Below, piece after piece: positions 28,658 to 37,279 of a DNA stretch of 64,000 nucleotides. The first letter of the stretch is position 1. Every line of letters starts with the position of its first letter. The translations under genes were made by a program, and so were the position numbers. The stretch is from positions 1 through 64,000 of the forward strand of contig NZ_VKDE01000013.1 of the NCBI RefSeq assembly GCF_007097485.1, written 5' to 3'. The stretch is from Carboxylicivirga sp. M1479 (lineage in GTDB: Bacteria > Bacteroidota > Bacteroidia > Bacteroidales > Marinilabiliaceae). The notes beneath the pieces were generated by a model that worked only from the letters and a program-made list of their open reading frames with translations, was not told the origin of the DNA and searched no databases.

Positions 28658-30544
28658 ATGAAGAAGTTAATAATGATTTTAGCAGCTGTAATTTGTTTAT
28701 TAGATGTAACAATGGTAGCACAACAGCGCACCCTTTCTGGTATTGTTAGTGATGAAAATGGTAAGCCTCTCATGGGTGTTTCCATTGTAAGTAAAATTTC
28801 TAATCACTCCACTGTAAGCGATGAAAAAGGTGTATTTGGTATCGAAGTAGTTGGGGATTATGATGTTTTACGCTTTATATACATTGGCAAGAAAGCGGAG
28901 GATATACGAGTTGGTAATAGAATGCATCTCAATGTTACTTTATTGGATGAGGTGTTATCGCAAGAGCCCCAGGTTATCCATTTTGAAATGGAGCAAGATC
29001 AGCTTTTTGTAAAAGCAAGCAGGCAAAATCGGTCTCAGCTCCAGATGCAAAAAAGAGCTGGTGTGCAAGGTCAGGCGAATTATTTTGTTTCTTCGCCGCC
29101 GCTTGGCGACTTTAATACTGAAAGTTATGCCCCAATTGATGAAAATGGATACAAGCAAACTTTAAAAAATCCTTTATCAACCTTTTCTTTAGATGTTGAT
29201 AGAGCATCATATGCCAACGTACGTCGCTTTTTAAATAATGGACAAATGCCTCCTAAAGGATCTGTGCGTATCGAAGAAATGATCAATTATTTTAACTATG
29301 AATATAATGAGCCAACTGGAGATCATCCGTTTTCTCTCAATGCAGAATTAGCTACATGTCCTTGGGAGAAGGAGCATTATCTTATGAAGATTGGTTTAAA
29401 AGGGCAGGAATTAGAAATGGATGATATGCCTGCTTCTAACTTGGTGTTTTTAATTGATGTATCAGGATCGATGAATAGCGCAAATAAATTGCCTTTATTA
29501 AAGTCATCGTTGCGGTTGTTGGTAAATAAGCTGAGGCCAGAAGATTATGTTGCCATAGTGGTTTATGCAGGTGCATCAGGCGTTGTGTTAGAGCCTACTT
29601 CAGGGCAAGAAAAAAAGAAAATAATCGACGCTTTGGAGTCATTAAAGGCAGGAGGTTCAACCGCTGGAGGTGCAGGATTAGAGAAAGCCTATCAACTGGC
29701 GAAAAAGCACTACGATAAAAAAGCAAACAACCGAATTATTTTGGCTACTGATGGCGATTTTAATGTGGGCAAAAGTTCCAATGCAGCCATGGAAGATATG
29801 GTAGAGCAGCAAAGGAATAGCGGTATTTATATGACGGTTTTGGGCTTTGGTATGGGTAATTATAAAGACGATAGAATGGAAATAATTGCCAATAAAGGAA
29901 ATGGTAATTATGCCTACATTGATAATTTGCAGGAAGCACAGAAAACTTTAATCACGGAGTTTGGAGGTACTTTATTTACCATTGCCAAGGATGTGAAGTT
30001 TCAAGTGGAATTTAACCCTTCTAAAGTTTTGGCTTACCGCTTAATTGGTTATGAAAATCGTCTGTTGAATAGCGAGGATTTTAATGATGATCAAAAAGAT
30101 GCTGGTGAATTGGGAGCAGGTCATACTGTAACTGCCTTGTATGAGATTATTCCCGTTGGAGCAACCAATGCTGATAAGTGGATTACCAGTGTTGATGATT
30201 TGAAATACCAAAAACAAGCATCCGTAGTATCGTCTGATGATTGGCTCACGATTAAATTACGATACAAACAACCAGACTCTTCAGAGAGTATTTTAATTCA
30301 AAAAGCACTAAAGGGGAAAGTAAAAGAATATATAAAGGCCAGTAATGATTTTCGCTTTGCAGCATCTGTTGCCGCTTTTGGTATGTTGATGAATAACTCT
30401 GAATATGTGGGAACTTGCAGTTTTGAAAGTGTTAGAAGTATGGCTGAGCAAGCTCGAGGAGACGATAAGCAAGGGTTTAAAGCGGAGATGATCCGCCTTG
30501 TTACAACAGCTGAATTGTTGAGTCAGCAATATGCTCGGGATTGA
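28658..30544 (+). CDS. von Willebrand A domain protein with carboxypeptidase-regulatory-like domain
   Basis: The 628-residue exported protein has a signal peptide (MKKLIMILAAVICLLDVTMVAQ); a CarboxypepD_reg-like domain (about 24-95, RTLSGIVSDENGKPLMGVSI); a YfbK-type N-terminal vWA-associated region (about 165-255: STFSLDVDRASYANVRRFL, RIEEMINYFNYEY); a vWA domain with an intact MIDAS motif DVSGSM at 267-272; and a C-terminal DUF3520-like region. It should bind a metal and probably a protein ligand in the periplasm or at the surface. The vWA plus adjacent ECF sigma/TonB-like pair is a layout seen in Bacteroidota; its biological role is not established here. Confidence 0.92.
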   Translation: MKKLIMILAAVICLLDVTMVAQQRTLSGIVSDENGKPLMGVSIVSKISNHSTVSDEKGVFGIEVVGDYDVLRFIYIGKKAEDIRVGNRMHLNVTLLDEVLSQEPQVIHFEMEQDQLFVKASRQNRSQLQMQKRAGVQGQANYFVSSPPLGDFNTESYAPIDENGYKQTLKNPLSTFSLDVDRASYANVRRFLNNGQMPPKGSVRIEEMINYFNYEYNEPTGDHPFSLNAELATCPWEKEHYLMKIGLKGQELEMDDMPASNLVFLIDVSGSMNSANKLPLLKSSLRLLVNKLRPEDYVAIVVYAGASGVVLEPTSGQEKKKIIDALESLKAGGSTAGGAGLEKAYQLAKKHYDKKANNRIILATDGDFNVGKSSNAAMEDMVEQQRNSGIYMTVLGFGMGNYKDDRMEIIANKGNGNYAYIDNLQEAQKTLITEFGGTLFTIAKDVKFQVEFNPSKVLAYRLIGYENRLLNSEDFNDDQKDAGELGAGHTVTALYEIIPVGATNADKWITSVDDLKYQKQASVVSSDDWLTIKLRYKQPDSSESILIQKALKGKVKEYIKASNDFRFAASVAAFGMLMNNSEYVGTCSFESVRSMAEQARGDDKQGFKAEMIRLVTTAELLSQQYARD

Positions 30545-30576
30545 TGAATAAAAAGTTATTATCATGTTGGGTTCTG

Positions 30577-30607
30577 TTTGCACAAATGGAACCCTTCATT
30601 ATTTTTG
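30577..30607 (+). promoter_or_regulatory. Bacteroidota-type promoter, both boxes exact
   Basis: TTTG at 30577-30580, a 19-base spacer, then TATTTTTG at 30600-30607. Both elements match the TTTG-N19-TAnnTTTG consensus exactly, 26 bases before the ATG at 30634. A hairpin (30569-30579 with 30584-30594) overlaps the -33 box and may be the terminator of the vWA gene. Confidence 0.75.
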
Positions 30608-30633
30608 TAGCAGAACAAACCTAAAACGACATA

Positions 30634-31158
30634 ATGGACGCTACAGAATATCTTGCTTTTTTACCCTTATTAATTTATGGTATTGCCTTGGCTGATTTGT
30701 TTGGACAATGGAAGCGTTTATTAGAACCCAAAGGAGTCTATGCTCCTTACCTTATTTTTACAGTAATTCTTACCGAAGCGGCCGTTTACAATGTGTTTGT
30801 GTATGCCGAGTTGGTTACTCATTTAAAGAACCTGAGCTACCATCATTATTTGCTAAAATTACTGCCACCATTCTTATTTATGCTGACGATTAATGTGTTT
30901 ACCCCTGAAAAAGGGGATGATACCAAAGCTTATTTTATTAAGCAGATGCCCAATTTCTTTACCATGCTGGCAGCATTTATGGCCACTCACTTTTTCTATA
31001 GTTTTGGCGAAGGTGTTGTGACCATCGCTTTACGTAGTGTTGCAATTGTTTTAGTGTTAGTAGCAGGCTTTACCCGAAAAATATGGATGTGCTACCTTTT
31101 TGTTGTTATTTGGTTCTTATCTCTCTTTGCTCGTGCCGATTTTACTATTACAATGTAA
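30634..31158 (+). CDS. Polytopic inner-membrane protein of unknown function
   Basis: The 174-residue product has about six hydrophobic segments (starting AFLPLLIYGIALADLFG; ending VVIWFLSLFARADFTITM) with short charged loops (KRLLEPKGVY, TPEKGDDTKAYFIKQMPN). I do not recognise the family. It has its own well-formed promoter and converges on aroA with only 7 bases between stops. No signal peptide beyond the first membrane segment. Confidence 0.8.
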   Translation: MDATEYLAFLPLLIYGIALADLFGQWKRLLEPKGVYAPYLIFTVILTEAAVYNVFVYAELVTHLKNLSYHHYLLKLLPPFLFMLTINVFTPEKGDDTKAYFIKQMPNFFTMLAAFMATHFFYSFGEGVVTIALRSVAIVLVLVAGFTRKIWMCYLFVVIWFLSLFARADFTITM

Positions 31159-31165
31159 AAATAAT

Positions 31166-32401
31166 TTATTCTGCTGAGGTAGAGTTTATGCCTGCCATTG
31201 CTACATCTTCCCAATAATTAGGGTACGATTTTGTAATTACCATAGGATCGTTTATAACAAGTTGAGGGAATTTATAGGCAGCTGGAGCAAATGCCATGGC
31301 CATGCGATGATCTTTGTAAGTGTCAATTACTATTTCATCCTTACTTGAGATCTCACATTTTTCCCCATCCCAGCTTAAATCATCCCTTTGGTTACTTTTA
31401 AGTACATAACCCATTTTCTTTAGCTCATTCATCAGGGCTACAATGCGATCAGTTTCTTTTATTTTGAGTGTTTGTAGTCCTGTAAAATGAAAAGGAATTT
31501 CAAGCAAACAGCATGTTACAGCCAATGTTTGTGCCAAGTCGGGTTCGTTAATAAAATCGTATTTAAATTTCGAAGTTCTGGTCCCTGTATTGGTCAAAGT
31601 AGTTCCTTTCTGGGAAAACTTTGTTTTAACACCAAGAAGCTCAAACATCTTTTTAATATTTGAATCTCCTTGAAGGCTAATCTTCTTTAAACCCTTGAGG
31701 TTGATTTCTAAGTCTGGATTAAGAGCTGCTATTTCGTACCAATAGCTTGCTGCACTCCAGTCCGATTCTGCAGTTACTACTTTTGGTTGGTAATGACCTT
31801 CAGGAATAGTGATGACATTGCCTTTCCAGTGGCTTTCAACTCCAAAATCCTTCATTAGGGATAATGTCATTTCAAGGTATGGTCGTGAAATAATTTCTCC
31901 ACTCAAGGTTAACCTTAGGCCATTTTCTATGGTTGGAGCAATCATTAGCAGAGCAGATATGTACTGGCTACTCACATTGCCAGGTAGTTCTATATCGCCA
32001 CCTTCCAGGTTACTGCCAAAGATGCGCAAGGGCGGATAACCTTCTTTTTCGATGTATTCAATTTTTCCCCCCAGTTGATTAAGTGCATCCACCAATGTTT
32101 TTATGGGGCGTTGCTTCATGCGTTCAGATCCAGTAAGTACCCATTCGCCCACAATTTTTGATAAAAAAGCCGTTAAAAAACGCATGGATGTACCAGCAGC
32201 ACCAACGTCAAACGTTGTACTATTGGAATTAAGCACACCAAGCATCGCTTTTGTATCATCGCTGTCTGATAAGTTTTTAATATCGTAAGGACTATAACTT
32301 AAGGCATTTAATAATAACAAACGGTTGCTGATGCTTTTCGATGATGGTAGTTGAACCTGAACTTTGCCTGTAACGTGTGAGTTGGATAAAATATATTGCA
32401 T
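31166..32401 (-). CDS. aroA: 3-phosphoshikimate 1-carboxyvinyltransferase (EPSP synthase)
   Basis: The enzyme joins PEP and shikimate-3-phosphate in the sixth step of chorismate synthesis. Family motifs are visible: VQLPSSKSISNRLLLLNAL (substrate-binding Lys/Ser/Arg), VGAAGTSMRFLTAFLS, RMKQRPIKTLVDALNQLG, and the C-terminal KETDRIVALMNELKKMG and DHRMAMAFAPAAYK. The start at 32401 (MQYILSNSH) gives 411 residues, near the family norm; an upstream in-frame Met at 32485 would overlap aroB and adds no family sequence. It lies 49 bases after aroB, in the same operon. Confidence 0.96.
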   Translation of the reverse strand: MQYILSNSHVTGKVQVQLPSSKSISNRLLLLNALSYSPYDIKNLSDSDDTKAMLGVLNSNSTTFDVGAAGTSMRFLTAFLSKIVGEWVLTGSERMKQRPIKTLVDALNQLGGKIEYIEKEGYPPLRIFGSNLEGGDIELPGNVSSQYISALLMIAPTIENGLRLTLSGEIISRPYLEMTLSLMKDFGVESHWKGNVITIPEGHYQPKVVTAESDWSAASYWYEIAALNPDLEINLKGLKKISLQGDSNIKKMFELLGVKTKFSQKGTTLTNTGTRTSKFKYDFINEPDLAQTLAVTCCLLEIPFHFTGLQTLKIKETDRIVALMNELKKMGYVLKSNQRDDLSWDGEKCEISSKDEIVIDTYKDHRMAMAFAPAAYKFPQLVINDPMVITKSYPNYWEDVAMAGINSTSAE

Positions 32402-32450
32402 GTTTATTGACTTCAAATTGTTAAAATGATTGTTGATTAACCCAAGAGTA

Positions 32451-33521
32451 TTACTTAAGGTTTCTGTAAAAATGCAGGGCATCAAAAACCTCTTTTTTAC
32501 TTGCCTGACAATTGATTTGAATCTTACCTATTTCTTCAAGCAAGGTAAAGTTGATTTTATTGGATTCATTCTTTTTGTCATGCGTCATTAGTTGATACAA
32601 TTCATCAAAGTGCGATTCCTCGTAATCAAAATGACCAAAAATAGCTTTTAGCTGATTGGCAATTTCCATTACCAGAGGCATTGGGAATCCCAATCGCGAA
32701 TGCGATAGGTAAAGTTCGCATATCATACCAAAGGCAACCGCATAACCATGCAGCATCGCTCTGTTTTCGTGCATGGCCAAGCTTTCAAATGCATGACCAA
32801 AGGTATGGCCAAAGTTAAGAGCCTTTCGTATATGGTTTTCCAGTGGATCGTTTTGTACAAAATGATCCTTAATACGAATTGAATCGGCTACTAAGTCCTT
32901 AAGTTGTGAGTAATCGGGGTTAAAAATGTCAAATGCCTTTAGTTGATCCCAGCGTTCGGACGAATAAATAAACGCATGCTTAATCATCTCTGCAAAACCC
33001 GAAACAATGTTTTCCTGATCCAAGGTATCCAGAAAGCTGGTTTCGATTAACACGGCAGATGCTTGATTGAAAACACCTACTTCATTTTTAAAACCCTCGA
33101 AATTAATTCCGGTTTTCCCACCAATGGAGGCATCTACCTGAGCCAGTAAGGTGGTTGGGATATTGATGAATTGAATACCGCGTTTAAAAGTGGACGCAGC
33201 AAAGCCTCCCAAGTCGCAAGGCATTCCTCCTCCGAGTGTTATTAATAATGACTTTCGGTCGGCACCGCCATGGCTTAATAAATGCCAGACCTTACTTAAT
33301 GTTTCAACTCCTTTGTTGCTATCACCCGATGGAATGATAACAGTGCGCTCTACCGATAAACCAATAACATCTTTGATTTTTGGAAAGCACTTTTCATAGG
33401 CTATTTCGTCCGATAATAAAAAGACTTTATCGTGTGAAAAATTACTAATTAGCTGCTCAATGTCTTTTTTTAAATCTTCTGCAATAAATACATTAGATTC
33501 TTTTGATATTAACGGAAACAT
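32451..33521 (-). CDS. aroB: 3-dehydroquinate synthase
   Basis: This NAD- and metal-dependent enzyme makes 3-dehydroquinate from DAHP, the second shikimate step. The 356-residue length is normal. Visible motifs: GGGMPCDLGGFAASTFKRG (nucleotide loop), PTTLLAQVDASIGGKTGIN, and the metal-binding LNFGHTFGHAFESL. It is the first gene of the aroB-aroA pair. A candidate -7 box lies upstream at 33598-33605 on the minus strand. Confidence 0.96.
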   Translation of the reverse strand: MFPLISKESNVFIAEDLKKDIEQLISNFSHDKVFLLSDEIAYEKCFPKIKDVIGLSVERTVIIPSGDSNKGVETLSKVWHLLSHGGADRKSLLITLGGGMPCDLGGFAASTFKRGIQFINIPTTLLAQVDASIGGKTGINFEGFKNEVGVFNQASAVLIETSFLDTLDQENIVSGFAEMIKHAFIYSSERWDQLKAFDIFNPDYSQLKDLVADSIRIKDHFVQNDPLENHIRKALNFGHTFGHAFESLAMHENRAMLHGYAVAFGMICELYLSHSRLGFPMPLVMEIANQLKAIFGHFDYEESHFDELYQLMTHDKKNESNKINFTLLEEIGKIQINCQASKKEVFDALHFYRNLK

Positions 33522-33597
33522 GCCTGATAATTATTGATGAAACACCTTGGTTTTTCTATTCACAAAGCAAAACAAATAATAATTGCTTTGTTCCGTG

Positions 33598-33605
33598 CAA
33601 AAATA
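33598..33605 (-). promoter_or_regulatory. Candidate -7 box (TATTTTTG) for aroB-aroA
   Basis: On the minus strand the site matches TAnnTTTG exactly, 76 bases before the aroB start. The upstream TTTG box is not well conserved. Confidence 0.5.
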
Positions 33606-33670
33606 GTTATTTTTAGCAATCAGAAATATCTTTTTATTTCTGTTTAGGAAAAAGTTTCAAATTGATACAT

Positions 33671-33710
33671 TTCGAGCATGACAATTGTCATATTGATAGG
33701 AGTCGAAGGG
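33671..33710. repeat. REP-like palindromic element
   Basis: A 14-bp perfect palindrome (33678-33691) sits between outer TTCGA and TCGAA arms and is followed by GGAGTCGAAGGG. This resembles the TGTCAT/GTCGAAGG-type REP sequences scattered in Bacteroidota intergenic regions. It lies in the divergent gap between aroB and the gene at 33731. Confidence 0.55.
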
Positions 33711-33730
33711 TGATCAATAATTAATAAAGA

Positions 33731-34192
33731 ATGGAAATACGATTTGATAATAAGAAAAGGGCGAAGAGCATTAGTAATGTTTTGAGTTTGGTAGTTATGC
33801 TGGTGATACTAGCTATTGGCTTGAATTACTTGTGGTTCGAAACTACGGATAAGGCAATAGAAGTAAGTTTGTGGCTTGCTTTAGTTGTTATAATTGTATT
33901 ATATTACATAGGTGGATTTTGTTATGTTGAATTTATGGGCAACGACTCCAAATTAGAAGTGAAATATTATAATTTATTCCCTTTTTGGCGTGAGTACAAA
34001 AGAATCGTATTGCCCATTGAGCGATTAAAAAGCATGAAAGTACGTGCTGGACTTGGTATTTTAGGGAGAGGTTTGTCAATTTATGGTCGCATTAGTGGTC
34101 GGCTAGCCATGTTTCCAACTGTTGGCTTGAGCGCTTTAAGTAAATCGCAATTAGATGAATTAAAACAATATGCGGCAAGTGTATCAAAATAG
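33731..34192 (+). CDS. Small membrane protein with PH-like cytoplasmic part
   Basis: The 153-residue product has two membrane segments (VLSLVVMLVILAIGLNYLWF, about 19-38; LWLALVVIIVLYYIGGFCYV, about 48-67). A soluble C-terminal half follows whose strands (KLEVKYYNLFPFWREYKRIV, LPIERLKSMKVRAG) resemble bacterial PH-like membrane proteins. Assignment is by pattern only. The following gene starts about 190 bases downstream on the same strand. Confidence 0.7.
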   Translation: MEIRFDNKKRAKSISNVLSLVVMLVILAIGLNYLWFETTDKAIEVSLWLALVVIIVLYYIGGFCYVEFMGNDSKLEVKYYNLFPFWREYKRIVLPIERLKSMKVRAGLGILGRGLSIYGRISGRLAMFPTVGLSALSKSQLDELKQYAASVSK

Positions 34193-34382
34193 ATTCTTTA
34201 AAATGAGTCATCTACTTAGTCTCTGGAAGAAAACTCAGATATTTCTCAAGCGCTTGAATGGAAAAGTTAAATTTCAAGGCTTGGTCTTTTTGAAAATCAA
34301 GGAGTTTACTTTTGTAAATGACTGTTTTCAAAAAGGGCGTAACGAAGAAATTGGACTTTTCGGGCAAGCACTACTTAAAAGT

Positions 34383-34979
34383 ATGATGAGCTGTTTCTTA
34401 TTGCTTATTGGCTTGTTGGCATCAGCTCAATATGGTAATCACGATTGGTATATCAGTCCAAAAATATCATTTGCCGACTTTAGTGACCGAAACAACTGGG
34501 ATGGATACAGCATTAGTAAGGTGCCTCCAATCTCGGTAGGTGTAGAAAAGGGAGTGACTGATTTCTTAAGTTTGGGTTCTTTTATCGGCATCAGCCATGA
34601 TAAATATGTAAACGATACCTTGTCAAGCAATATTCACCGTTACTCCGATATGGTGATTGGAAGTGGTGGTATGGTTCATTTTGCTGGTTGGATTGAGCAG
34701 TGGACCGACTATTCGGTATTTCTGGGTGATTGGGATATATATGCTGGCTTTAATGTTCTGTTCAAGTGGAAAAGTACAAATGAAACAGATGTGTGGAATG
34801 AGGAATTAATGATATTTGAAGATCATAAAAGTGACTCATTTGACATGAAACTTCGACCTCTAATGGGGGTGCGGTACTTTGTAACGGACAATTTTTGCAT
34901 GATGCTTGAAATCGGCTATGCCAATATGGGTTTGGTGACAACGGGTGTTACTTTCCGAATTCCTAACCAGAACTACTAG
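34383..34979 (+). CDS. Outer-membrane beta-barrel protein
   Basis: The open frame begins at 34170, overlapping the previous gene, but a signal peptide starts only at the two Met codons at 34383/34386 (MMSCFLLLIGLLASAQ), so the start is placed there (198 residues). The mature part has barrel-like alternation, many Tyr/Trp and the YISPKISFADFS and FLSLGSFIGIS strands, ending MGLVTTGVTFRIPNQNY. It probably sits in the outer membrane. Function unknown. Confidence 0.72.
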   Translation: MMSCFLLLIGLLASAQYGNHDWYISPKISFADFSDRNNWDGYSISKVPPISVGVEKGVTDFLSLGSFIGISHDKYVNDTLSSNIHRYSDMVIGSGGMVHFAGWIEQWTDYSVFLGDWDIYAGFNVLFKWKSTNETDVWNEELMIFEDHKSDSFDMKLRPLMGVRYFVTDNFCMMLEIGYANMGLVTTGVTFRIPNQNY

Positions 34980-35063
34980 ATTATTATATAGTTAAGCACT
35001 GCAATCGGATTTAAACTTGCAAGGTTCCATGTTGTGTATCCGACATCAGCGACGTAGCTTGGG

Positions 35064-35149
35064 ACCCACTTTTCTTTGATTTTGAATAGACAGAAAGCTG
35101 TATGACCGTAGGGAGTTCTTTCTGTCTCAAAACAAAGAAACTAGTGGGT
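35064..35149. repeat. Long imperfect inverted repeat (hairpin 1)
   Basis: Arms 35064-35097 and 35118-35149 pair over about 30 bases with small bulges: ACCCACT...TTTCTTTG...TTTGA...GACAGAAAG with its complement. The loop is 20 bases. No T-run follows. Confidence 0.75.
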
Positions 35150-35161
35150 AAGCGAGTGGTG

Positions 35162-35226
35162 TAGTCGGCGGGCTTCTTTGTTTACTTTCTTCGGCTGAAG
35201 GAAGAAAGTAAAAGCCCTTGCGACTA
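35162..35226. repeat. Long inverted repeat (hairpin 2)
   Basis: Three nested pairings: TAGTCG with CGACTA, GGGCT with AGCCC, and a perfect 12-bp TTTACTTTCTTC with GAAGAAAGTAAA (35181-35192 with 35201-35212), with small internal bulges. It directly follows hairpin 1, so the two make a tandem stem-loop array. Confidence 0.8.
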
Positions 35227-35326
35227 GAGCAAAATCAAGTTTTTTCCTCTTAAATAGAAGAGTTTCGCGAAAAAAGTTTTTAAATGCGATTGCCCTGTTT
35301 AGTTAAGTTAAAATGCTGATAAAAAA

Positions 35327-35458
35327 GTTGCCTTATACTTTTGTAAAAGTAACAGTATACTTTAGGTAAAGTTACCTTATACTTTAGTGAAAGTTGCAGC
35401 ATACTTTGTGTAAAGTTCAAGGTAACTTTTTACAAAGTACGCTTTGACTTTTGGACAT
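35327..35458. repeat. Degenerate 22-bp tandem repeat, about 5-6 units
   Basis: Units begin at 35327, 35349, 35371, 35393, 35415 and, weakly, 35437. The first four share the pattern GTTnC..TATACTTT.GT.AAA; units 5-6 are more divergent. The exact 22-base spacing is about two helical turns, so it could be a cooperative protein-binding site. Confidence 0.75.
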
Positions 35459-35923
35459 GAATAATAGGATTATGAGTACATTTCTGTGGATTAATAATAA
35501 TTTGTAACGAAAGGAAGCAATGAAATACCCTGTTTTGTGAGATGATTTTCCTTTCTTTTGCATCGCCCAAAAAAACAAAACGCTAGTCCCATTGATGCTA
35601 CCACCGGCTCTAATGATTAATCAATTTCACAATCAAAGTAGGTCAAGCTCCTTTGGTGTTCAATTAAATTAATCACTATTCACGCCTTGGCATGCCCGCC
35701 AATGGAGCAGGCCACCGAACTGTCGAAATTGCATTTCGAGTGGGGCAAGGAGGATAGCCAAAAGTGAAGGGTGAAAAACTAATTAATTAAATAATGTGCC
35801 AGCCCTGCACTAGGGCAGTGAATGATTTTAACATCGTGTGAGAGTTTATTGATTCTGTTTAATCATAATGCTTGGTAAGTTAATAATATTTTCTACTTTA
35901 GTAATTGATAATCAAACCTTACA

Positions 35924-37033
35924 TTGTCAGATCGCTTAAAATATCAAATAGCCATCAGCTTGGTTAAGGGTATTGGCCCAAAACTAGCTCGTAACCTTGT
36001 TGCCTATGTTGGCGATGAGCAGGCCATCTTCTCCGAAAGTTCAAGAGCTTTAATGGCTATTCCTGGAATAGGAAAAAGCTTAGTCAGTGCCATAAAGTCA
36101 AGAGATGTGCTCGATAGGGCTGAAGAAGAATTGGAGTTTATTACCCGGCATAATATCCATACACTATATTTCAACGATGACAGTTATCCCAAGCGTCTGA
36201 CTATGTGTGACGATGCGCCAATTATTCTGTATGTGAAAGGCCAGTTGCAGCTCAATCAGAACAAGGTAATAGGGGTGGTTGGAACAAGGAAGGCATCTGA
36301 TGAGGCACGTATTAATTGTGAAAAACTCATCGAAGGCATTGCTAAGAGGTATCCTAAAACATGTATTGTAAGTGGTTTAGCTTATGGTATTGATGTTTGT
36401 GCCCATCAGGCTGCTTTAAAATTTGGCTTACCAACTTGGGGCGTTATGGCGCATGGCCTTGATCGTATCTATCCGCCCTTGCATCGGAATATTGCTAAAG
36501 AAATGCTTGTAAATGGCGGTTTGGTAACTGAGTTTACTTCGGGAACAAATCCCGACAAACCTAATTTTGTGAAACGAAACAGAATAGTAGCTGGTTTGGT
36601 AGATGCTCTGGTAATGGTGGAATCTGGCATTAAAGGCGGTGCTATTATTACTGCACGTATTGCTGAGTCCTACAATCGCGATGTGCTGGCTTTTCCTGGT
36701 AGTGCGCACGATGACTTGGCCAAAGGAGGTAATTATTTGATTAAGAAAAATATTGCAGCACTAATTGAGGGAGTAGATGATTTGGAGTATGCTCTAGCTT
36801 GGGAAAGTGTTGCGAAAGATCAGGCTGTTCAGTCTACCTTGTTTGTTGATTTTAAGTCGGCTGATGAAGAATTACTGTATAACGTACTGAAAGAAAATAA
36901 AGAGTTAACAGCAAATGAATTGTGCATAAAGAGTGGTTTAGCAGTGAGTAAAGTTAGTGCTAATATGTTGGCCTTAGAATTTAATGGCCTTGTTAAGTGC
37001 TTGCCTGGTAATGCTTTTCGTATACTGAAATAA
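35924..37033 (+). CDS. dprA: DNA-processing protein DprA (Smf)
   Basis: The 369-residue protein binds incoming single-stranded DNA and loads RecA during natural transformation. It has an N-terminal helix-hairpin-helix region (KGIGPKLARNLVAYVGD, IPGIGKSLVSAIKS), the Rossmann-like DNA-binding core (VIGVVGTRKASDEARI, VSGLAYGIDVCAHQAAL, GIKGGAIITARIAESYNRDV) and a C-terminal winged-helix DML1-like domain (about 310-369, LTANELCIKSGLAVSKVS). The start is TTG at 35924, since no ATG lies before the conserved region. It stands alone after the structured non-coding block. Confidence 0.94.
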   Translation: MSDRLKYQIAISLVKGIGPKLARNLVAYVGDEQAIFSESSRALMAIPGIGKSLVSAIKSRDVLDRAEEELEFITRHNIHTLYFNDDSYPKRLTMCDDAPIILYVKGQLQLNQNKVIGVVGTRKASDEARINCEKLIEGIAKRYPKTCIVSGLAYGIDVCAHQAALKFGLPTWGVMAHGLDRIYPPLHRNIAKEMLVNGGLVTEFTSGTNPDKPNFVKRNRIVAGLVDALVMVESGIKGGAIITARIAESYNRDVLAFPGSAHDDLAKGGNYLIKKNIAALIEGVDDLEYALAWESVAKDQAVQSTLFVDFKSADEELLYNVLKENKELTANELCIKSGLAVSKVSANMLALEFNGLVKCLPGNAFRILK

Positions 37034-37213
37034 TGAGAGATGAATCAAAGGCTTAGTAAATTTTATTTGATCAAACATGGCTAAAGGAGCTTAAAATGAG
37101 TGTTGTTCATGTTTGTTTTTGGTAAAACACGACTAAAGTCCTATCGTAAATGGGGTTTTTACTACATCTTGAAAATGAAGCTAAAATATCAGTAAAACGA
37201 GCAACAAAAAGTA

Positions 37214-37221
37214 TATTTTTG
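37214..37221 (+). promoter_or_regulatory. Candidate -7 box (TATTTTTG) for the giant adhesin gene
   Basis: It matches TAnnTTTG 58 bases before the ATG at 37280. No TTTG lies at the expected upstream spacing. A purine-rich AAGAAGGACGGGG ribosome site precedes the ATG. Confidence 0.5.
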
Positions 37222-37279
37222 CGTAGAAAACACACATACGTTAGAATAGTAGAGTAAATTATAAAAGAAGGACGGGGAT

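Larger units (their letters stand above)
34980..35923. other. 0.9-kb structured non-coding block upstream of dprA
   Basis: No credible coding frame spans this 944-base gap. It contains two long inverted repeats (35064-35149 and 35162-35226), a six-unit degenerate 22-bp tandem repeat (35327-35458), and a looser inverted repeat with arms at about 35662-35691 and 35757-35791 enclosing a small hairpin (35723-35739). It looks like an accumulation of non-autonomous elements or structured RNA. Confidence 0.75.

Noticed and set aside
32402-32485. Upstream start extending aroA into aroB
   Set aside because: The 28 extra residues are not family-like and would overlap the aroB coding end.
35327-35458. 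CRISPR array
   Set aside because: The 22-base units are contiguous and degenerate, with no unique spacers and no cas genes nearby.
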